Positions 26,093 through 34,669 of a stretch of 64,000 nucleotides of DNA are shown piece by piece. The stretch lies in contig JAQBNO010000154.1 of NCBI GenBank assembly GCA_028288485.1, forward strand, positions 62,001-126,000. The letters are read 5' to 3'. Under the pieces are notes generated by a model. The model worked only from the letters and a program-made list of their open reading frames with translations, searched no databases and was not told where the DNA came from. The translations under genes were made by a program, and so were the position numbers. This DNA comes from Segetibacter sp. (lineage in GTDB: Bacteria; Bacteroidota; Bacteroidia; Chitinophagales; Chitinophagaceae). Numbering within the stretch: position 1 is the first letter of the stretch; the number at the start of each line of letters is the position of its first letter.

Positions 26093-27106
26093 TTACTTAT
26101 TAATAAGACCTGCAAAGAACTTAACAGTACGAACGAGTTGGCTAACATAACTCATTTCGTTGTCGTACCAGCTAACTGCTTTTACCAGTTGCTTGTCGCC
26201 GGCAGTGATCACTTTTGTTTGCGTTGCGTCGAATAATGAGCCGAAAGTACTACCGATAACATCGCTGCTTACGATCTCATCTTCGGTATAACCAAAACTT
26301 TCATTTGATGCTGCTTTCATTGCGGCATTCACTTCTTCTATGGTTACCTGCTTTTCAAGAACAACAGTTAATTCGGTTAATGAACCTGTAATTACCGGAA
26401 CACGCTGAGCGCTACCATCTAACTTACCTTTCAGCTCGGGAAGTACAACACCAATTGCTTTTGCAGCGCCTGTACTGTTGGGCACGATGTTTTGAGCAGC
26501 AGCTCTTGAACGACGTAAATCACCTTTAGGATGTGGTGCATCTAAAGTATTCTGGTCGTTGGTATAGGCGTGAATGGTGGTCATGATACCCATAACAATC
26601 TTGAACTGGTCGTTTAAGACCTGCGCCATTGGAGCAAGACAGTTCGTTGTACAAGATGCGCAACTGATCACTGTTTCGCTGCCATCGAGTATTTCGTGGT
26701 TCACATTAAATACCACTGTTTTTACGTCGCCAGTTGCAGGAGCAGATATTACAACACGTTTTGCGCCCGCTTTCAAATGAGCTTCAGCTTTTGTTTTATC
26801 GGTAAAGAAACCGGTGCTCTCAATTACCACGTCAACCTGGTGATCGCCCCAAGGAATTTGAGCCGGGTCTTTTTGTGCATATATTTTAACTTCTTCGCCA
26901 TTTACAACAATTGAATTTTCAGTGCTGGTAACTTCGTCGTTAAAGCGGCCCTGTGCGCTGTCGTATTTCAATAGGTGAGCCAATACTTTAGGACTGGTAA
27001 GGTCGTTGATGGCAACAACATCTATACCTTCCATTTTATAGATCTGACGAAACACCAAACGGCCGATACGTCCAAAACCGTTAATGGCAACTTTTACTGT
27101 ACTCAT
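26093..27106 (-). CDS. gapA: glyceraldehyde-3-phosphate dehydrogenase, type I
   Basis: This glycolytic enzyme oxidises glyceraldehyde 3-phosphate with NAD. The 337-residue protein starts with the Rossmann motif [15 protein letters not shown]. The catalytic Cys is in [12 protein letters not shown] at about residue 152, and downstream come the expected [14 protein letters not shown] and the C-terminal [13 protein letters not shown]. The full length matches the family. It is the leading gene of the gapA-pgk pair. Confidence 0.97.
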   Translation of the reverse strand: MSTVKVAINGFGRIGRLVFRQIYKMEGIDVVAINDLTSPKVLAHLLKYDSAQGRFNDEVTSTENSIVVNGEEVKIYAQKDPAQIPWGDHQVDVVIESTGFFTDKTKAEAHLKAGAKRVVISAPATGDVKTVVFNVNHEILDGSETVISCASCTTNCLAPMAQVLNDQFKIVMGIMTTIHAYTNDQNTLDAPHPKGDLRRSRAAAQNIVPNSTGAAKAIGVVLPELKGKLDGSAQRVPVITGSLTELTVVLEKQVTIEEVNAAMKAASNESFGYTEDEIVSSDVIGSTFGSLFDATQTKVITAGDKQLVKAVSWYDNEMSYVSQLVRTVKFFAGLINK

Positions 27107-27209
27107 ATTTTTAATTTTTCGTTTTAAAAAACTTCGCGAAATTACGAGGAAGACGGGATATTGAATGAATATATTTTTGTTATCAACTTTCGTTCCACCA
27201 CAAACTTTT

Positions 27210-27229
27210 GTTGCGTCGCACTCTTGTGC
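27210..27229 (+). repeat. dispersed 20-bp motif, subtype II (C/G)
   Basis: GTTGCGTCGCACTCTTGTGC lies in the divergent region between gapA and the tRNA-Glu gene. Its place between two starts argues against a terminator role. Confidence 0.78.
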
Positions 27230-27296
27230 AGCAAATCGTTATGCATCGAAGCTTTTTGCACTAAAAATCTTTTTTTTGATGGCATTTAAAAAAAGT

Positions 27297-27328
27297 TTTG
27301 GCTCGAATACCAGATGCTCCTATTTTTG
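27297..27328 (+). promoter_or_regulatory. tRNA-Glu promoter
   Basis: TTTG at 27297-27300, a spacer of 20 bases and TATTTTTG at 27321-27328 match the Bacteroidota vegetative promoter fully. The tRNA starts 19 bases after the -7 box. Confidence 0.8.
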
Positions 27329-27347
27329 CACTCCAATTACAAAAAAA

Positions 27348-27419
27348 GGAGCGTTGGTCAAGGGGTTAAGACACCTCCCTTTCACGGAGGAATCACGGGT
27401 TCGATTCCCGTACGCTCTA
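27348..27419 (+). tRNA. tRNA-Glu(TTC)
   Basis: The acceptor arms GGAGCGT and ACGCTCT pair, with G-U at the end. The anticodon arm CTCCC-TTTCAC-GGAG gives the anticodon TTC for glutamate. The T arm is CGGGTTCGATTCCCG. CCA is not encoded. The D arm reads TGGTCAAGGGGTTAAGACA. Confidence 0.95.
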
Positions 27420-27423
27420 CACA

Positions 27424-27472
27424 CTAAAAGCCTTTAACTATTGATAATCAATGGTTAAAGGCTTTCTTTTTT
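27424..27472 (+). terminator. terminator of tRNA-Glu
   Basis: AAAGCCTTTAAC and GTTAAAGGCTTT form a 12-bp stem followed by CTTTTTT, directly after the tRNA. Confidence 0.88.
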
Positions 27473-27601
27473 ATCCCCGTTTCTTTACAGGTCTCGCTTA
27501 TGAATTGACTAAAGTATGATGAACTTTTTGCAGCGAAGTATTCTCCTGAAATAAATTACGCTACGGTAAACAAAGAAAACTTTCAAGAAATACGATAAGC
27601 G

Positions 27602-27853
27602 TCATATTGATTTGCCTAACGCTTTATTTAAAGCTTTCCCGACAGCTTCCTGGATACCTGGGTTTAGACCAGGCGAAGCATAATACGCAAAAAGGTCAGA
27701 ATCTCCCTCTGTTGCAAAATCTATAGAACCAGGTTCTTCTCCCTGAATTCTTACAAAGTAATCCACTCTGCAACTAATCTCACTTATAGCGGTAGTAAAA
27801 AAACACTTTAGATCGTTTCCTTCATGATTAATGGTAAAGCTATACTCTTGCAT
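27602..27853 (-). CDS. hypothetical small protein
   Basis: The protein has 83 residues beginning MQEYSFTINHEGNDLKCFF. It is predicted to be a small beta-alpha soluble protein: strands in CRVDYFVRIQGE and IDFATEGDSDLFAYY and a C-terminal helix NPGIQEAVGKALNKALGK. No known motif. Typical codon pattern and a clean start make it likely to be real. It is monocistronic on the minus strand. Confidence 0.55.
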   Translation of the reverse strand: MQEYSFTINHEGNDLKCFFTTAISEISCRVDYFVRIQGEEPGSIDFATEGDSDLFAYYASPGLNPGIQEAVGKALNKALGKSI

Positions 27854-27971
27854 TTTTTTATAGGAAAATTATTACAGCTGGAAAATATGTAAGAATAAAA
27901 ATAATATTCGGAAATAGTTATACGTTATCTAAATATAAAATATCCTACATAAAAACTAAAATCCGGAACAA

Positions 27972-28139
27972 ATGTCAAAAATTGAACAAACAATAGTACA
28001 AGGTAAAATCGCAGAAATAATAGATACTTCACGCCACGGAGAAGAAATGTTTTTTACTGACAGCAAAACTGCAGCATCAGATATTTTGAAGTATTTGCAA
28101 AACGAAAAAATCATTCCGCAGCAGTTAGTATTTAATTAA
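27972..28139 (+). CDS. small hypothetical protein of 55 residues
   Basis: The ATG at 27972 opens a frame of 55 residues (MSKIEQTIVQGKIAEIIDT at the start, KYLQNEKIIPQQLVFN at the end) that stops at 28137-28139. It has no signal peptide or membrane segment. The residue mix is that of a normal soluble protein, and a terminator follows at 28219. It looks like a real small gene, but nothing confirms translation. Confidence 0.5.
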   Translation: MSKIEQTIVQGKIAEIIDTSRHGEEMFFTDSKTAASDILKYLQNEKIIPQQLVFN

Positions 28140-28218
28140 TAACACCTACTGAAGTTTTTTAATAACACGTGGCATCACCGGGAAATTACCGGGGTAACCA
28201 GGTGAATAGAATTTAAAA

Positions 28219-28255
28219 CAAAAGCTACCTCAATAATGAAGTAGCTTTTGTTTTT
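28219..28255 (+). terminator. terminator after the small gene
   Basis: ACAAAAGCTAC, a 12-base loop and GTAGCTTTTGT are followed by TTTT. The stem has 11 base pairs and could serve both strands. Confidence 0.8.
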
Positions 28256-28676
28256 ACACAACAACTATCTTTCAGTAGAATGTGAATTAAAAAAACTAAC
28301 TTCTAAGCAAATTCTTGAACTAAAGTTAGTAAACATTGACAGCACAAACCTGCGCACAACTACTCGTTTATTTTGGTTCAGGAAACTGAAGTATGAACAG
28401 TATTTCTACCTCGCTTCAATGGTAAAAACTACAATTGCTTTTTTACGCAACCGGATGTAGCATCCTTTTTTTACTTTAGAAACCCTGGCAATAAATGCTG
28501 CAGATGATGTTTGATATGCCGATAAAGTCGTTGCGCCCCTTCGGCTTCGCCCAGGGCAAACGGCCGGGCTCAGTTCACTTAAATAATAATTGAACCGTTC
28601 CGACATATCGGAAGCAACGATGACGCTGTGAAAACGAATGCCGGTATTGAAAAATAAGTAGCAGCACGGCCAACAA
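28256..28676. other. gene-free stretch before the beta-CASP genes
   Basis: No supported gene is seen. A CCCTTCGG...CCAGGG hairpin repeat lies at 28537-28556. Short open frames on both strands have poor composition. Confidence 0.4.
28537..28556. repeat. CCCTGAG...CGAAGGG-type hairpin element
   Basis: CCCTTCGGCTTCGCCCAGGG is the same family as the copies at 8849, 32324 and 32347, in inverted orientation. Confidence 0.55.
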
Positions 28677-30077
28677 TTACTCTAAAACAAACTCCTGGTG
28701 CATCGAGGGCATTTCGACTTTCTCAAAACCTTTCCTGCTCAACCTGGCTGAAAGCTCTTGCTGAACCAGGTACTCGCCATGCACAAGGAAAACCGTTTTC
28801 ACCTTTTCGGCTTCCTGGCAACCTACGAACCGGCAAAGGTCGTCCTGGTCTCCATGAGCGCTCAGGCTTTTCAGCTGGCCAATCTCTGCTAATACGGGAA
28901 AAGAATCTCCGTAAATCTCCACCTTATTTGCTCCATTTAATAATTTGCCGCCCAAAGAAGATGCGGCGCAATAACCTGACATTAAAATAGCATGCGGCTC
29001 TTCATCTACACAACTAAATATATGGTGCTTCACCCGACCGGCATCGGCAGTACCGCTGGCCGAAATAATTACACAAGGCTCTTTACTTTCTGTTAGCTGC
29101 TTGCTTTCTTCAACTGTCTCAACGTGTTTCAAACCTTTGAATTGAAAAGGATCTTCGTCAATTTTTAAAATGTTCTGCAGGTGGCTGTTATATTCGTCGG
29201 TATAACTTTTAATAACAGCAGTTGCTTTCGCACTTAAAGGGCTGTCGACAAAATAGTTTAGTTCGGGCAAGCGGTTTTCTAATTCCAGTTGGTTTAAAGA
29301 GTATAATATTTCCTGCGTACGCCCCACACTAAACGCAGGGATAATGAGCTTTCCGCCTTTGTCAACACAGGTTCTCTTAATCCATTTGTGCAGGTTGTCG
29401 ATCGTATTCGAAGCAATGTCATGCATCTTATCGCCATAGGTACTTTCGAGAATAATATAATCGGCCTGCGGAAATTCGGCAGGCGATTGTAACAATGCGG
29501 TGCGGTACCTGCCCACATCTCCACTAAAAGTTATGGATGTTGTTTTTCCATTTTCTGTTACTTTCAAATGAATTGCCGCGCTTCCTATCAGGTGACCTGC
29601 GTTTGTATATAACACCTCCACATCTTCATCTACTTTTATCCATTCGCCGTATTGTACTATTTCAAAAAAGGTGGCGGTTGTTGCTACATCTTCAATAGTA
29701 TAAAGCGGATTAACAGTGTCGACAGCGTTACTCGTCGTTTTATTAATATATGCCGCATCGTAGGTTTGAATTTCGGCACTATCGGTTAAAAGAATTTCCG
29801 TTAGGTCTTTAGTTGCTGCTGTGCAGTATATTTTTCCGCTAAAACCTTCCTTTACAAGTTTTGGAATTAAACCGGAGTGATCGATATGAGCATGTGATAA
29901 AAAAAGGCAGGTAATTTCTTTAGGATCAAAGCCAAACTCCTTGTTAAGTCCATCTGTTTCAGCTCCCATTCCCTGGAACATTCCACAATCGAGTAAGTAT
30001 TTTTTTCCGTTGTCTAATGTTAGTAAATGTTTTGTCCCTGTAACCGTTCTTGCTGCACCGTGAAAAGATAACTTCAT
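28677..30077 (-). CDS. beta-CASP metallo-hydrolase (RNA exonuclease-like), copy A
   Basis: The protein has 466 residues from MKLSFHGAARTVTG at 30077. The upstream frame to 30179 overlaps the neighbouring gene and lacks family character. The metallo-beta-lactamase motif is SHAHIDHSGLIPKL. Next come GHLIGSAAIHLKV, SGDVGRYR and ILESTYGDK. The beta-CASP insertion and C-terminal RMMBL part follow, with GRTQEILYSLN, ISASGTADAGRVKHH and SAHGDQDDL. Such proteins are related to CPSF73/Ysh1-type ribonucleases and act on RNA. It is a tandem paralogue of the gene just upstream, 79 bases away. Confidence 0.88.
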   Translation of the reverse strand: MKLSFHGAARTVTGTKHLLTLDNGKKYLLDCGMFQGMGAETDGLNKEFGFDPKEITCLFLSHAHIDHSGLIPKLVKEGFSGKIYCTAATKDLTEILLTDSAEIQTYDAAYINKTTSNAVDTVNPLYTIEDVATTATFFEIVQYGEWIKVDEDVEVLYTNAGHLIGSAAIHLKVTENGKTTSITFSGDVGRYRTALLQSPAEFPQADYIILESTYGDKMHDIASNTIDNLHKWIKRTCVDKGGKLIIPAFSVGRTQEILYSLNQLELENRLPELNYFVDSPLSAKATAVIKSYTDEYNSHLQNILKIDEDPFQFKGLKHVETVEESKQLTESKEPCVIISASGTADAGRVKHHIFSCVDEEPHAILMSGYCAASSLGGKLLNGANKVEIYGDSFPVLAEIGQLKSLSAHGDQDDLCRFVGCQEAEKVKTVFLVHGEYLVQQELSARLSRKGFEKVEMPSMHQEFVLE

Positions 30078-30156
30078 AAATCTCCTTGCTAATAAAATAA
30101 TTATGAGTAATGCATTGCTGCTCCATTTAAATCTAAAGAAAGAATGCTCAATGCTA

Positions 30157-31560
30157 TTAGATGGTAAGGTGAATTGCATAATTCATACCGGGAATTTCAA
30201 CTTCAAATCCTTTTTGCACGAGGTTTCGGGCAAAGTCTGTTTGTACATCATATTCCCCATGTACAAGAAAAATTTTCCTAACCCGGGTGGGATCCTGGCA
30301 GGATAAAAACTGTAACAAGTCATCATAATCACCGTGTGCGCTCATACTTGCCATTTTTCCAATTTCGGCTTTTACAACGTAATCATCGCCGTATATATCT
30401 ACCTGTTTTGTACCGTTCAACAGCTTGCCTGCCAACGACCACGGAGACGCATACCCGACCATCAGAATAGTATTTCTTTCGTCGCTGATGCTATTCTTAA
30501 TATGATGCTTAACCCTGCCTGCTTCAGCCATTCCACTGGAACTTATAATTACACAAGGCTCATTGTAAACGTTTATTTGTTTGCTTTCATCGGCAGTTTT
30601 AATGTAAGTCAATCCCGCAAAATCAAAAGGATCCTTATCATGCAACAAAACCTGCTGCAATTGATGGTTAAAATTTTCGGGATGCCTTTTTATTACGTCT
30701 GTTGCCTCGTGGCTTAACGGGCTATCAACAAAATATTTTACTGCCGGAAGCTTGTTTTCATTCTCCAATTGATTTAGTGCATACAGCAACTCCTGCGTGC
30801 GCCCTACACTAAATGCCGGAATAATCAGTTTTCCTCTTTTCTCTATACACGTCTTCTCTATCCATCGTAAAAAAGTTTCGGGTGTGCTTTGTACTTCTTC
30901 ATGCAACTTGTTTCCGTACGTACTTTCCAGGACAACATAATCAGCTTGCGGAAATTCTTCCGGCGCTTTTAAAATCGCATCGTTGAACCTGCCTACATCT
31001 CCACTAAATGTTATATGCGTCGTAATTTCTTCTTCAATTATTTGGAGGCTGACAGCTGCACTCCCAATGATATGACCGGCATCCGTAAATAAAACTTTTA
31101 TTTCGTCATCTATACCGAACCATTTTCCGTATTCAGCGGTACTGAAAAGTTCAAGACAATTTTTCGCATCTTCTATCGAATACATGGGTTCAAACAGGGG
31201 AAGTCCTTTTTTTGCCCTTTTCCTATTAATGTACTTAGTGTCTGACTGCTGAATTTCGGCACTATCCATCAACAAAATCTCACAAAGGTCTTTTGTGGCA
31301 GGCGTACAAAAAATAGGTCCCTTAAAACCTTCTTTGTATAATTTAGGAATCAACCCCGAATGGTCTATATGTGCGTGGGATAAAACAAGGTAAGTTATTT
31401 CACTGGCATTAAATCCGAAATTGCTGTTCAATTCATCTGTTTGCCGTCCCATTCCCTGGAACAATCCGCAATCCAGTAAAAGCTTTTTTCCATTCTTTAA
31501 AGATAGCAGATGCTTCGAGCCGGTAACAGTTCTTGCCGCTCCATGAAATGATAGTTGCAT
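30157..31560 (-). CDS. beta-CASP metallo-hydrolase (RNA exonuclease-like), copy B
   Basis: The protein has 467 residues and has the same order as copy A: MQLSFHGAARTVTGSKHLL at the start, SHAHIDHSGLIPKLYKEG for metal binding, SGDVGRFNDAILKAPEEF, LESTYGNKLHEE, GRTQELLYALNQLENEN, ISSSGMAEAGRVKHHI and SAHGDYDDLLQFL. All expected metal ligands remain, so both copies are probably active. The two genes are adjacent, same strand and of equal length, a recent-looking tandem duplication with clear divergence. Confidence 0.88.
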   Translation of the reverse strand: MQLSFHGAARTVTGSKHLLSLKNGKKLLLDCGLFQGMGRQTDELNSNFGFNASEITYLVLSHAHIDHSGLIPKLYKEGFKGPIFCTPATKDLCEILLMDSAEIQQSDTKYINRKRAKKGLPLFEPMYSIEDAKNCLELFSTAEYGKWFGIDDEIKVLFTDAGHIIGSAAVSLQIIEEEITTHITFSGDVGRFNDAILKAPEEFPQADYVVLESTYGNKLHEEVQSTPETFLRWIEKTCIEKRGKLIIPAFSVGRTQELLYALNQLENENKLPAVKYFVDSPLSHEATDVIKRHPENFNHQLQQVLLHDKDPFDFAGLTYIKTADESKQINVYNEPCVIISSSGMAEAGRVKHHIKNSISDERNTILMVGYASPWSLAGKLLNGTKQVDIYGDDYVVKAEIGKMASMSAHGDYDDLLQFLSCQDPTRVRKIFLVHGEYDVQTDFARNLVQKGFEVEIPGMNYAIHLTI

Positions 31561-31588
31561 AGTTGGGTTTGGAGTAACCGCTAAAATA

Positions 31589-32092
31589 TCAGGCCCCGCT
31601 TACCGCAACGCTCCTGGCTTTAAAGCTCCAGGTACAATAAAACTGTGCTACTATTTCACCCATCTCATTTTTACCGACGCTTTCGCAAGCCACAGATTTA
31701 CTTTCACCTGTAGCAATTGCTTCTTCCACTACTTGTTGTATTTTCAGACCATCTGCACAGGTAAAAACTATTTTACCGATGGCCTTCTTCATAAAGCTGC
31801 CTTCAATTTTCACGATAAGCAGGCTTACAGAAGGCTCTCTTTTATATACAGCCGACATGCCTAAAATTCCTGTACTTGCTTCAGCAGCCATCGAAAGAAC
31901 AGCGAAGTATACCGAATTGAAAGGATTTCTATTGAACCATTTGTATTTCACACTTGTTGCAGCTTCTTCCATTGTTAACCGTTCAAGTTGTAAACCGGCA
32001 AAAAATGCTGAAGGAACTTTTGCAAATAAAAACATGCTGAAAGCAAATGGAGATGCCAACCGTTTTCTAAAATTGTTGAAGTTTGGGTTCAA
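31589..32092 (-). CDS. DUF4442-type hotdog-fold protein
   Basis: The protein has 167 residues. It starts with a helical segment (NNFRKRLASPFAFSMFLFAKVPSAFFAGLQLERL) followed by hotdog-fold parts: TSVKYKWFNRNPFNSVYFAVLSMAAEASTG and later KIQQVVEEAIATGESKSV. The NPFNSVYFAVLSMAAEASTG pattern is that of the DUF4442/PaaI-like thioesterase fold. A thioesterase role is possible but the substrate is unknown. It precedes the tandem beta-CASP genes on the same strand by 28 bases, so it leads that transcript. Confidence 0.7.
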   Translation of the reverse strand: MNPNFNNFRKRLASPFAFSMFLFAKVPSAFFAGLQLERLTMEEAATSVKYKWFNRNPFNSVYFAVLSMAAEASTGILGMSAVYKREPSVSLLIVKIEGSFMKKAIGKIVFTCADGLKIQQVVEEAIATGESKSVACESVGKNEMGEIVAQFYCTWSFKARSVAVSGA

Positions 32093-32265
32093 GTTATTCG
32101 TTTAAGATGGTGCTAGCCAGGTTGTAATAAAATGAAGTTAGCAATGTTTATTTATTTTCCACCGGGCTTTTGTAATTCAGTTAATCTTTTCTACTTATGA
32201 CCTCGTTTTTGTTTTCTTGTTTTTTTTGTTTTTTGATACCGGCTTTTTGTACTATAAGAATCATC

Positions 32266-32285
32266 GTTGCTACGCTCGGTTCAAC
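32266..32285 (+). repeat. dispersed 20-bp motif, subtype III
   Basis: GTTGCTACGCTCGGTTCAAC is preceded by CATC. It is followed 38 bases later by the CCCTGAG element, as at 8800-8867. Confidence 0.5.
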
Positions 32286-32323
32286 TTTTAATTCTTTGAT
32301 AGAACTTAGCATAGCATTTTTTA

Positions 32324-32365
32324 CCCTGAGCGAAGCCGAAGGGTACCCCGAGCTAAGCCGAAGGG
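32324..32365. repeat. two tandem CCCTGAG...CGAAGGG elements
   Basis: CCCTGAGCGAAGCCGAAGGG at 32324-32343 is followed by CCCGAGCTAAGCCGAAGGG at 32347-32365. Each is a short imperfect hairpin of the type common in Bacteroidota. Confidence 0.6.
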
Positions 32366-32766
32366 TCGCAATCCTTTCGCCTGCATTGCTAGTGGCAACA
32401 AAAGAGTAAAGTCGGTTCTGTTTTTATCGATTGTGTTATAATATTCGCTTCCGACAACAGGTATCGCATAAGGCAGATCAGCCGGTTCTGCGCCGGGCGA
32501 AGGCAAGCTGAAACAAGCGAAGCGGTTTCAGAAACAAGCGGGTCGAGACTTGTTGCGATAACGAAGCGCGCAACTTGAGCTATAAATGATCGCACCAAAA
32601 GTACATTTTGCATGGTTGGGCGCCGCCCCTAAGGTTTCTTGCCTCACACTCTTGCACTTCTGAGTTTTACCTAAACTATGATAAGAAAGTAAAGGCCCTT
32701 CAGCAACTAATTCAGCTGATTATCACATAAAACCGCGAGTTAAAAAACTTCACGATGCAATGTAAA

Positions 32767-32810
32767 GTTGCTGTTGTTGTTTCCGGTTAACCGGAAACAA
32801 CAACAGCAAC
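32767..32810. repeat. 44-bp perfect palindrome
   Basis: Two 22-base arms starting GTTGCTGTTG and ending CAACAGCAAC meet at CGGTTAACCG with no spacer and no mismatch. No T run follows. It lies about 115 bases upstream of the alpha-2-macroglobulin remnant. Confidence 0.9.
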
Positions 32811-32924
32811 ACCAAAGCAGTTTAGTTGGTATCACAATAACCTCCTGTATGCGTTCTCAAACAGAGCAAGATGGAGAAGAAAGCTTTACGGGTATATTGC
32901 AAACTCTCATAAACAGTATCTTAA

Positions 32925-33896
32925 CAAAAGGAACTATCGAATTCAAGCCCGATAAAGATTGGAGAATTTAAAGTATTGAAAGTACGTGCCGTTCAGGAAG
33001 CTGAAGAGTACGCCCTGGTTCAATTTAGTGATCCTCTTGCAATTAACCAGGATTTGAATCGACTGATTGCAGTAAGTGAACAGGAAGATGTAAGCTACAG
33101 CATCAATGGCAGCGAAGTGAAAGTGTAGGTTGGCAACAAGCCCGATGGTAGCTATAAAGTAAGCATCAACGAAGGTATTTTAAATGAATGGAACGGCAGG
33201 CTTACCAAATCTTTTACTTCAAACATAATTTCCGAAAACAGGCTGCCATCAGTAAAAATCCACGGAAGAGGAAGTATACTTCCAAACAGCTCGGGCAGAC
33301 TGGTATTACCTTTTGAAGCTGTAAACCTCGACGCCGTTGATGTCTCTATCATTAAAATTTATGAAAATAATGTCGCACAATTTCTTCAGTTAAACGACTT
33401 GAATGGTGAAAGTGAATTGCGGCAGGTAGCAAAGCCTGTCGTGAAAGCAACAGTAAGGCCTGATGATGACCAGAGCTTAAACCTTCATAAAAAGAACCGG
33501 TTTTAGTTAGACATAGACAAATACATATGTATGGCGACCAGGAGCTAACCTGTTCTGAGTTGTATAATTGAAGACGAAGAAAATAAACTCCGCGAAGAAC
33601 AGCCAGTTGAAATGGAACTGTATTCGCGTACGGGCCAGTTGTATAAACGTCTTGTTCAAACGAATGCAGAAGACGGATTTAATGTTTTCAGAACGCCCAC
33701 AGATGCTGCCGCTCCAACGGGTAACTGGAATTGTAAAGTAAAAATTGGCGGAGCTGTTTTTGAAAAGAAACTGAAGATTGAAACGGTAATGCCAAACCGT
33801 GCTACACAATTACAATTGTCGACCAACAAGGCGAAACTATTACAGGAAGATTCGAAATTTAAGAAAAGGATGGAAATAAGCAGTTACTCGCATTGA
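32925..33896 (+). pseudogene. alpha-2-macroglobulin family protein, decayed remnant
   Basis: Joined reading frames give pieces of a Bacteroidota alpha-2-macroglobulin, a very large envelope protease-trap protein. They read GTIEFKPDKDW, then after a frameshift at about 32967 VQFSDPLAINQDLNRLI, a TAG at 33126, then HGRGSILPNSSGRLVLPFEA and VNLDAVDVSIIKIYENN, a TAG at 33504 continuing LDIDKYI, and after loss of a large middle part MELYSRTGQLYKRLV and DAAAPTGNWNCKVKIGG. The segment order agrees with MG-type domains of the family. The thioester and receptor-binding parts are gone. The family call rests on recognised motifs such as SDPL..QDL..LI, LPFEAVNLDAVDV and PTGNW. Confidence 0.75.
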
Positions 33897-33975
33897 AATT
33901 AGCCGCACACCTCATAGTAATTAAAATTTAATTGATATTTAAACATAGCTGACAAAGTTTGGTCAATAACAAGCC

Positions 33976-33995
33976 GTTAAACGGAGCGTCGCAAC
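33976..33995 (-). repeat. dispersed 20-bp motif, subtype III
   Basis: Read on the minus strand it is GTTGCGACGCTCCGTTTAAC. The central dyad is GCG-A-CGC. Confidence 0.6.
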
Positions 33996-34129
33996 TATGT
34001 CTCTTTATATTGAGTCTGCTGGCTACCAATCAGAAACATGATTTCAAAGACATTTTGCAATATCGTTATGTGTTGAAAATCAAATCCTACTGGAACGGTC
34101 TTTGAATAGTATAGGCAAAACAACTGTTA

Positions 34130-34597
34130 ATGAAACGAGTTTTATTGTTCATAGTTATGATTGTGAGCGTAGGACTCTTTTTTGTGTCTTGTAAAGGCAA
34201 CAGCGAAACCATCAGCAACAGGTTTTATTATTATCCTCAAAAAAACGTGTATTACGATCTGGGGAAAAAAAACTTTCTTTACTCTTTAGATGGCGGAAAA
34301 ACATGGAAGAGTGTTGAAAATCCCACGGGACGAGAACCGGGAACGTTAGGGGAAAGAGTGGTACTAGAAAATACCGATAACCAGGTATATAATAGCAATG
34401 AAGATCACCGGAAGGCCTATGGAGGAATTTTATATAACATCAGTAGTGGCGATACAAGTTCTTTAAATAACATGTCTGTTACTGAAAGAAAAGAGTCGCA
34501 GGCGTCGAGGACAGCAGCCGGAAAACGGGGTGATGCCAAACCGAAAAAGGGAATAAAGAAACTATTTGACAGGATTTTTGGAAAAAAAAATAAGTGA
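34130..34597 (+). CDS. lipoprotein of unknown function
   Basis: The protein has 155 residues. A lipoprotein signal ends with LFFVSC (Cys about residue 21). The mature part starts KGNSETISNRFYYYPQKNVYYDLGKKNFLYSLDGG, which is rich in Tyr and looks beta-stranded. It continues with a flexible polar middle and a strongly basic C-terminus (KKGIKKLFDRIFGKKNK). It is the first gene upstream of the phospho-signalling cluster on the same strand with a gap of 72 bases, so it may belong to it. Function unknown. Confidence 0.7.
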   Translation: MKRVLLFIVMIVSVGLFFVSCKGNSETISNRFYYYPQKNVYYDLGKKNFLYSLDGGKTWKSVENPTGREPGTLGERVVLENTDNQVYNSNEDHRKAYGGILYNISSGDTSSLNNMSVTERKESQASRTAAGKRGDAKPKKGIKKLFDRIFGKKNK

Positions 34598-34669
34598 TCC
34601 GATTCTGTTTCGGGTAAAGTTTACTTTTTATTTTGCTTCACCGTAACATAATTTATTAAGATAATATAA

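Larger units (their letters stand above)
32093..32924. other. gene-poor scrap region with repeats
   Basis: No intact gene can be supported in about 830 bases. It holds a subtype III motif copy at 32266, two tandem CCCTGAG-type elements at 32324-32365, a degenerate 20-bp motif at 32638-32657 and a 44-bp perfect palindrome at 32767-32810. Short open frames have poor composition. Confidence 0.5.

Noticed and set aside
28248-28460. 70-residue open frame after a terminator
   Set aside because: It begins in the terminator T run and shows no protein-like pattern beyond Leu and Lys richness.
32389-32613. 74-residue minus-strand frame in the scrap region
   Set aside because: It overlaps other short frames and has no family character or conserved motif.
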